From Paenibacillus polymyxa M1 (GTDB lineage: Bacteria > Bacillota > Bacilli > Paenibacillales > Paenibacillaceae), in NCBI RefSeq assembly GCF_000237325.1, contig NC_017542.1, positions 1,061,501-1,125,500 of the forward strand: a stretch of 64,000 nucleotides of DNA. The letters are read 5' to 3'. How positions within the stretch are numbered: the stretch's first letter is position 1; each line of letters begins with the position of its first letter. The translations under genes and the position numbers were made by a program. Below the pieces are notes generated by a model. The model saw only the letters and a list, made by a program, of their open reading frames with translations, ran no database searches and had not been told where the DNA came from. Below, in pieces: positions 61,301 to 64,000 of the stretch.

Positions 61301-64000
61301 TACAACGCTGATACCTTAAGTAGAGAATTTGTGGAACGTATAAAAAATCATTTAAATGGCGTAGTCCGACAAATCGTGGATAATCCGGAGATGAGTATAT
61401 CCTCAATTGAAGTAACTTCTTTATCAGAGAAAGAAGTGATTTTGAATGAATTTAACAATACTACGGCGATCTATCCGCGAGAGAAGACAATCCATCAATT
61501 GTTTGAGGAGCAGGTGGAGCGAACACCGGAACATCCGGCAGCCCTTTACAAAGGACGGCAGTTAACGTATCGGGAGCTGAATGCCCAAGCGAATCGGTTG
61601 GCTCATGTGCTGCGGGAAAAAGGAGTAGGACCTGATCGTGTGGTGGGGATCGCGGTTCACCGATCGTTGGAGATGATTATCGGACTACTAGGAATCTTGA
61701 AAGCAGGTGGAGCGTATCTGCCGTTGAATCCAGAGGACCCTGAAGAACGACTGGCGTTCATGCTGGAGGACAGTGGAGCATCCATTTTATTGACCCAGCA
61801 AGAGTTAGCGGAGCAGCTTCGCTGTCATGGAAGAACCCGGGAACTGATCGCTATCGAAGATTTGCTGGTACAGGAAAAGGAGCAAACAGGAAGAGAAAAG
61901 AATCCGGAATCGATCAATCGCTCGACGGATTTGGTATATGTGATTTACACCTCGGGATCTACGGGTAAGCCCAAAGGAGTCATGATTGAGCACGCCTCGC
62001 TGATCAATCGTCTGCACTGGATGCAAAAGCGGATTCCGTTTGGAGCGGAGGATGTGATCCTGCAAAAGACACCGTATACCTTTGATGTATCGTTGTGGGA
62101 ATTATTCTCGTGGGCCATCCAAGGGGCAACGGTATGCTTTTTGGAGCCAGGAGGAGAGAAGGACCCGGCAACAATAGCTGAAACGGTTGAGGCTAACCGG
62201 GTAACGGCATTGCATTTCGTGCCGTCGATGCTGGGAGCGTTTCTGGAATACATGGAACACAGCGGAGCTGCGGGGAAAATGCACAGTGTAAGACGTGTAT
62301 TTGCCAGCGGAGAAGCGCTGATGACAGAGCATGTTCGTCGGTTTAACCGCCTGATAGGAGGCGGCGGTGCCACGCTGCATAATCTGTATGGCCCAACGGA
62401 AGCGACCGTGGAGGTGGCGTATTATGACTGTCCTGCCGAGCATGAACCGGAGAGCATTCCGATCGGGAAGCCGATTGATAACGTAAAATTGTACGTTTTG
62501 GACAAGAAGGACCGTTTGCAACCGATAGGGATACCGGGGGAACTGCATATTGGGGGCGACTGTGTAGCGCGAGGATATGTCAACCGGGAGGAATTGACGG
62601 AAGAGAAATTCGTAGAAGATCCATACGAGCCGGGAGAACGGATGTACCGAACAGGAGATCTGGCCAGATGGTTGCCGGATGGAAATATCGAATATATGGG
62701 CAGAATCGATCATCAGGTGAAAATCCGCGGGTATCGGATCGAACTGGGTGAGATTGAGGCGGCTTTGCTTGCACATGATGGAGTTCGGGCAGCGGCAGTG
62801 CTTGCCCGTGCTGATGACCGAACGGGGACGCCTAGTTTGGGTGCGTATCTTGTTGCCGAACCTCATGTGACAACGGCAATGTTGCGACAAAATCTATCTG
62901 TCTCAGTTCCAGAGTATATGATTCCAGCTTATTTTGTATTCTTGGATCAGATGCCGCTCACGTCGAGTGGTAAGATTAATCGTCGTATGCTATTAGAAAT
63001 TGAGCTGGAGTTTGGTACCGAAACGGAATATGTAGAGCCTAGCAGTGAGCTGGAAAAGGAATTAGTTGAGATCTGGATGAGTGTACTCGGTGTTGAACAT
63101 GTGGGTATCGACGATAACTTCTTTGAGCTGGGAGGACATTCTTTAACGGCTATTCAGCTTGCATCCAGGTTACAAGGGATTTTGAGTAGTGAATTACGGT
63201 TGAGCAGTATCTATCAATACCCTACGGTCAGAGAGTTGGCACTACATGTGGAAAGAATGGAAGAGAAACATTCTGCACTTGCCCAACAATTTGATCAGAT
63301 TATAGCGTTGCTGCATCAAAAGCTGAACGTTAAGGGTTGGATACAACAAGAGCAATTCAATGGAAAATCTTATATTGTTCTGCATTTAGAAGAGGGAGCC
63401 ATTTCTTTCGAAAAAGAGATTATGGAACTGTTGGACATGAATTGCGATGAATCGATCCAGCCTCATTACATCACTTGGCATGGAGAAGAAACCCTGAGAC
63501 TAGAAAAGGTCAATCTTGAAGACATTAAGAGCATATGGACAGAAAGAATTGACAATGATTTGGACATTTTCTCCAAAGCTATTCTAAGCCCAGGAGTGAT
63601 CGAGAGACTGCCAGTTTCTCCAACACAACGCTACCATCTCCAACACAGTGATATTTCTGGCACGATTATTCCGCTAGAAAAACATATGAACATGGAGTAT
63701 GTGGGAGAAGCGATTCTGCAGATTATTCGAGATCAAGATTTGATGAGAAGTACGCTGTGTGAAGAAAACGGAGAATTGCAATGGCAAGTAAGGAAAGCAC
63801 CGGATCATCTTCCTGTACCACTGGTGGATATCTCTATGTATGACGAAGATACACAGCAAGTGATTCTGAATAATATCATCTGGCCTTATTTTTACAAAAA
63901 GCATGAATTGAGCAATTCACTCTTATATCGGATATTGATTGTGAAAAAGAATCTGAAAGACTACCTGCTTATATTACCTTTTTCGCACTCGATCTTTGAC
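52319..64000 (+). CDS. NRPS with modules 5, 6 and 7 and a divergent C-like domain, 3' end outside window
   Basis: The frame is open from the ATG at 52319 to the last base (3894 codons) without a stop. GGTGG precedes the start, ten bases after the previous stop. Domains: C of post-epimerase type (FHHIIMDGW, His144); A5 with Asp667; PCP, Ser1017; C (HHIVADG at 1206); A6 with Asp1731; PCP, Ser2076; E from about 2122 (HHLVIDG at 2255); C of post-epimerase type (HHMIMDGW at 2733); A7 with Asp3256; PCP, Ser3608; a linker of about 150 residues; then a divergent C-like domain (LPVSPTQRYHLQ at about 3765) whose active-site motif reads SHSIFD at the window end. Codes by eye: A5 DVWHFSLVE and A7 DVWHFSLVE (serine-like), A6 DGFFLGMVF (Ile/Val-like). 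No thioesterase is visible; it should lie beyond the window. Confidence 0.92.
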   Translation, partial: MSKDLQIQSIFRLTPMQQGILFHSLLDQTSYAYFEQVSLTLNGLLKVELLDRSLSVLFERHEILRSNVFHVNIEEPKLIVFRQKHPSIHFEDISSLTQSDQVAYIEQFVQRDKANGFDITRDELFRVSILQCASDVYKLIVSFHHIIMDGWCLEIVLKEWFQIYTSLKKNEPVQLGEAPSYEKYLKWLDKQDTDTALMFWERYLDGFEQQSILPTSGKGSHVDYDPQQQIFSFDSQLTGQLESLAKELKVTLSTMFHSIWGLLLMKYNNTRDVVFGSVVSGRPSDIPGAENMVGLFINTIPVRISSEEDHLAFSEFVQHVQHSVMEAGEHHYVPLADIQVGSLLKSNLIHHILAFENFPGMEEASDHADENSLAVLEMAGFEQTNYSFNLNVVPGEKLRMKFSYNGLLYEPAYIDRLGRHVEEIARTVVSSADVVLNEIDIILPEEKELILKKFNGTAAPYPREKTIHQLFEEQVERTPEHPAARYKERQLTYRELNAQANRVAHVLRTKGIGPDQMVGIAVHRSLEMIVGLLGILKAGGAYLPLHPEDPEERLGFMLEDSGASILLTQRDQLDRLHPHGANRELIAIEDLLMEGMELTGEECEKNPEPVNCSTDLVYVIYTSGSTGKPKGVMIEHASLINRLHWMEKRIPFGAEDVILQKTPYTFDVSLWELFSWAIQGATVCFLEPGGEKDPATIAETVKANGVTAIHFVPSMLGAFLEYIEHSGAARKMRSVRRVFASGEALMTEHVRRFNRLLGAEGATLHNLYGPTEATVEVAYYDCPAEQEPESIPIGKPIDNVKLYILDRKDRLQPIGVPGELHIGGDCVARGYVNRKELTEEKFVADPYAAGGRMYRTGDLARWLPDGNIEYMGRIDHQVKIRGYRIELGEIEAVLLAYEGVKAATVLALDDRDGGKYLCAYFESGEGLNTSILRAHLKALIPDYMVPSHFVRLDVMPHLSSGKVNRKALPEPDHGMRATSYVAPRNETERKLAEIWEKLLDISSIGIHDNFFELGGHSLTATRLMSRINKLLQVEIPLRDIFAHPTIEEMSVLICGPEVAAGTMMDIAPAELRDSYPVTSVQKRQMILHQFEGAETAYNMPFALLMEGELDIQRLERVFRDLIDRHEALRTSFEWGTEEPVQKIHSEVPFQLSFQQADDIEIEAQDKQIQAIFKSFVRPFNLGQAPLLRAKLVRISDNRHILMVDMHHIVADGVSMSVLANDFTTLYHGNSLPPLRIQYKDYAVWNSEWIKEGHLMKQEQYWLDLFSDELPVLNLPTDFTRPQVQSFEGDRYSFQADKTLRESLQQFVAANRTTLFMVLLSAYNVLLHKYSGQEDIVVGSPIAGRNHTDLENIMGMFVNTLVLRNRPAADKTLKQFLLEVQRSSLEAFEHQDYPIEDLVDKLELHRDLSRNPLFDTMFSLENTDSVSLQADGISISPYSVEAGIAKVDLTLTAEADQEGLFFRIDYCNKLFHKESIERMSKHYLQILQTIVDSADLRISDVNMVTASEEEILLTKFNTVPASNEKENRKLLHQLFEEQVAKTPERVAVSFEEQQWTYSELNDKANQLARVLREKGVQANTLVGIMVERSFEMIVGILGILKAGGAYVPLAPDYPAERISLMLYDCKITLLLASHHVLTESTFIKEAGADGFAGEILDLDQLDMIVKDSDSSNLPYVNEPDDLAYVLYTSGSTGKPKGNLTMHYNVGRLIKNSNYIDLTEQDILLQLSNYAFDGSVFDIFGALVNGSKLVLLRKENMLNPEKLSFLIRNENVSVFFITTALFNTLIETNIECFTTIRKVLFGGERVSLPHVSKLFEHIGPHKMLHMYGPTESTVFATCYGVDQIHERKGTIPIGAPITGTTVYILDKNLKLQPIGIPGELCIAGDALSRGYLNLPDFTKEKFIDNPFNPGEKMYKTGDIAKWLPNGNIEFVGRQDHLVKIRGFRIELGEIENQLLSHERIKEAIVVAKPDQSGQNRISAYMVTDGELNTSAIRRYLAKYLPDYMLPSSLILLDSLPLNANGKVDQKKLPEPHINLDLSTLYEPPTSPTEEKLIKIWEGVLGQEGIGISHSFFDLGGDSIKAIQVIARLSQEGLKLDMKDIFQHPTVQQVAPYVQRRSRIIDQKAVTGEVQLTPIQKWFFENVQDDRNHFNQAVMLFTSGVFDEEALKTALENIIIHHDALRMVYEIGQSSVCQYHMETQLKPLHLNIYNLQGNNDAESKIEEEASRLQATMDLRAGEIIRVGLFQTDQGQHLLIAIHHLVIDGVSWRILLEDLESAYTQALQGETITLPDKTDSFQYWSDRLAEYSNSRALLKEKAYWQQIEGVQCEPPFPQKRAVTEEGGVKKERTSIAVRLDKQDTQLLLGTAHQAYNTEINDLLLSALGLAIKQWAGSKIFAINLEGHGREEIMEEIDVTRTIGWFTSMFPVVLDMRDSEDISSVIRRTKEMIRHIPNRGIGYGVLKYLTDVEHIQDLDFNIQPQISFNYLGQFMDGTQEGSFESSPLSPGRSVGEGAESHFTLDINSIVSQDQLLLEFGYIRGEHEDNAIKQLSLMYIEHLKMLINHCTSISQKVLTPSDYQDHTLSIPELDQILTQFGGTEQVEHIYPLTPMQQGMLFHYMMEPETTAYVEQVAIEMEGELQQELLEQSFQELLAKYEVLRTNFVFTGIHEPRQIVRKHQHTEFRFYDLTGMNEQEINAYLEDYKKQDLLRGFDLSNEALIRINVLKTTPDKFLMMWTFHHMIMDGWCVGIVYHDFMSMYLELKDGRPLKSETAPAYSTYIRWLEKQDKEESMQYWKQALDGYTQCAVIPKTSKLQAKESGYQTSQLEFSLDQTLTRRLTEIASHNRITVNTLFQSIWGALLQRYNNTNDVVFGAVVSGRPPVIPDIESMVGIFINTIPVRIYGEENESFIEMAKRAQQSSIESVKYEYTSLADIQSISTLKQSLLDHIIVFENYPEYGEEEALQKHNLKIHVRDMAFYEQTNYDFNLIVSLKEELNIKFLYNADTLSREFVERIKNHLNGVVRQIVDNPEMSISSIEVTSLSEKEVILNEFNNTTAIYPREKTIHQLFEEQVERTPEHPAALYKGRQLTYRELNAQANRLAHVLREKGVGPDRVVGIAVHRSLEMIIGLLGILKAGGAYLPLNPEDPEERLAFMLEDSGASILLTQQELAEQLRCHGRTRELIAIEDLLVQEKEQTGREKNPESINRSTDLVYVIYTSGSTGKPKGVMIEHASLINRLHWMQKRIPFGAEDVILQKTPYTFDVSLWELFSWAIQGATVCFLEPGGEKDPATIAETVEANRVTALHFVPSMLGAFLEYMEHSGAAGKMHSVRRVFASGEALMTEHVRRFNRLIGGGGATLHNLYGPTEATVEVAYYDCPAEHEPESIPIGKPIDNVKLYVLDKKDRLQPIGIPGELHIGGDCVARGYVNREELTEEKFVEDPYEPGERMYRTGDLARWLPDGNIEYMGRIDHQVKIRGYRIELGEIEAALLAHDGVRAAAVLARADDRTGTPSLGAYLVAEPHVTTAMLRQNLSVSVPEYMIPAYFVFLDQMPLTSSGKINRRMLLEIELEFGTETEYVEPSSELEKELVEIWMSVLGVEHVGIDDNFFELGGHSLTAIQLASRLQGILSSELRLSSIYQYPTVRELALHVERMEEKHSALAQQFDQIIALLHQKLNVKGWIQQEQFNGKSYIVLHLEEGAISFEKEIMELLDMNCDESIQPHYITWHGEETLRLEKVNLEDIKSIWTERIDNDLDIFSKAILSPGVIERLPVSPTQRYHLQHSDISGTIIPLEKHMNMEYVGEAILQIIRDQDLMRSTLCEENGELQWQVRKAPDHLPVPLVDISMYDEDTQQVILNNIIWPYFYKKHELSNSLLYRILIVKKNLKDYLLILPFSHSIFD
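53653..54995 (+). repeat. A5 copy of the 1343-bp block
   Basis: Partner of 49035-50377, at a constant offset of 4618 bases. Similarity starts at AGAAAAAGAATT and stops abruptly after GAAGCGG. Confidence 0.9.
61481..62762 (+). repeat. A7 copy, older relative of the A4/A5 block
   Basis: The same A-domain core with the same right boundary (GAGGCGG after the A8 motif) but more mismatches and a net loss of six bases relative to A5. It shares the Glu variant in the specificity code, so the three have one origin. Confidence 0.8.

Noticed and set aside
62102..62890. Long minus-strand open frame (262 codons) opposite A7, and similar ones opposite A4 and A5
   Set aside because: It repeats at the same place in the three similar A domains and lies wholly inside the coding strand of the synthetases. 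GC-rich repeated DNA explains the lack of stops.
63270..64000. Thioesterase or reductase release domain at the end of synthetase 3
   Set aside because: No GxSxG or Rossmann motif is seen. The sequence resembles a C domain and the gene continues beyond the window.

Overview
The window looks like chromosome of a plant-associated Paenibacillus, probably of the P. polymyxa group. This is an inference from low-GC Bacillota-style gene starts and terminators, a YpsA-like protein, an IseA-type autolysin inhibitor, plant-polysaccharide enzymes with a CcpA-type cre box, and an iturin-family PKS-NRPS locus. No rRNA, tRNA, CRISPR array, transposase or phage gene was seen.

Layout. 1-2245: a methionine uptake operon (metN cut by the window edge, metI, metQ), with a long palindromic element between metI and metQ. 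2246-7990: a small unknown protein and a 1655-aa DUF4132 protein behind a LexA-like box. 8226-9898: a GNAT acetyltransferase and a Gfo/Idh/MocA oxidoreductase. 10394-14818: secreted GH3 and membrane-anchored GH30 glycosidases. 15095-16221: relics of an S-layer-type gene. 16465-18633: divergent TetR regulator and MATE exporter with three operator-like palindromes between them. 18918-26667: housekeeping and accessory genes (HesB-like, YpsA-like, secreted PL11 rhamnogalacturonan lyase, YvrJ-like, IseA, HPr-like, formate/nitrite-type channel, HAD phosphatase, a lone WXG100 fusion protein).

27198-64000 is the main feature: an apparently single operon, continuing beyond the window, that encodes a trans-acting malonyltransferase and three giant synthetases. 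Synthetase 1 reads AL-ACP-KS-ACP-aminotransferase-C-(degenerate A)-PCP-C-A-PCP-C-A-PCP-E. Synthetase 2 reads C-A-PCP-C-A-PCP-E. Synthetase 3 reads C-A-PCP-C-A-PCP-E-C-A-PCP and then a divergent C-like domain cut by the window end. The loading part is the one that makes beta-amino fatty acids in iturin and mycosubtilin. The peptide part has seven A domains with epimerases after numbers 2, 4 and 6, so a strictly alternating L-D-L-D-L-D-L heptapeptide is predicted. Iturins have L-D-D-L-L-D-L. I recall that a beta-amino lipoheptapeptide, paenilipoheptin, has been reported from P. polymyxa E681 and may come from a relative of this locus; that cannot be verified here.

Other points in the locus: a 13-bp perfect inverted repeat over the operon promoter and leader, an adenylation-domain relic in the loading region, a 1343-bp block shared almost without change between the fourth and fifth A domains, and a serine-type specificity code carrying Glu instead of Asp in three A domains.
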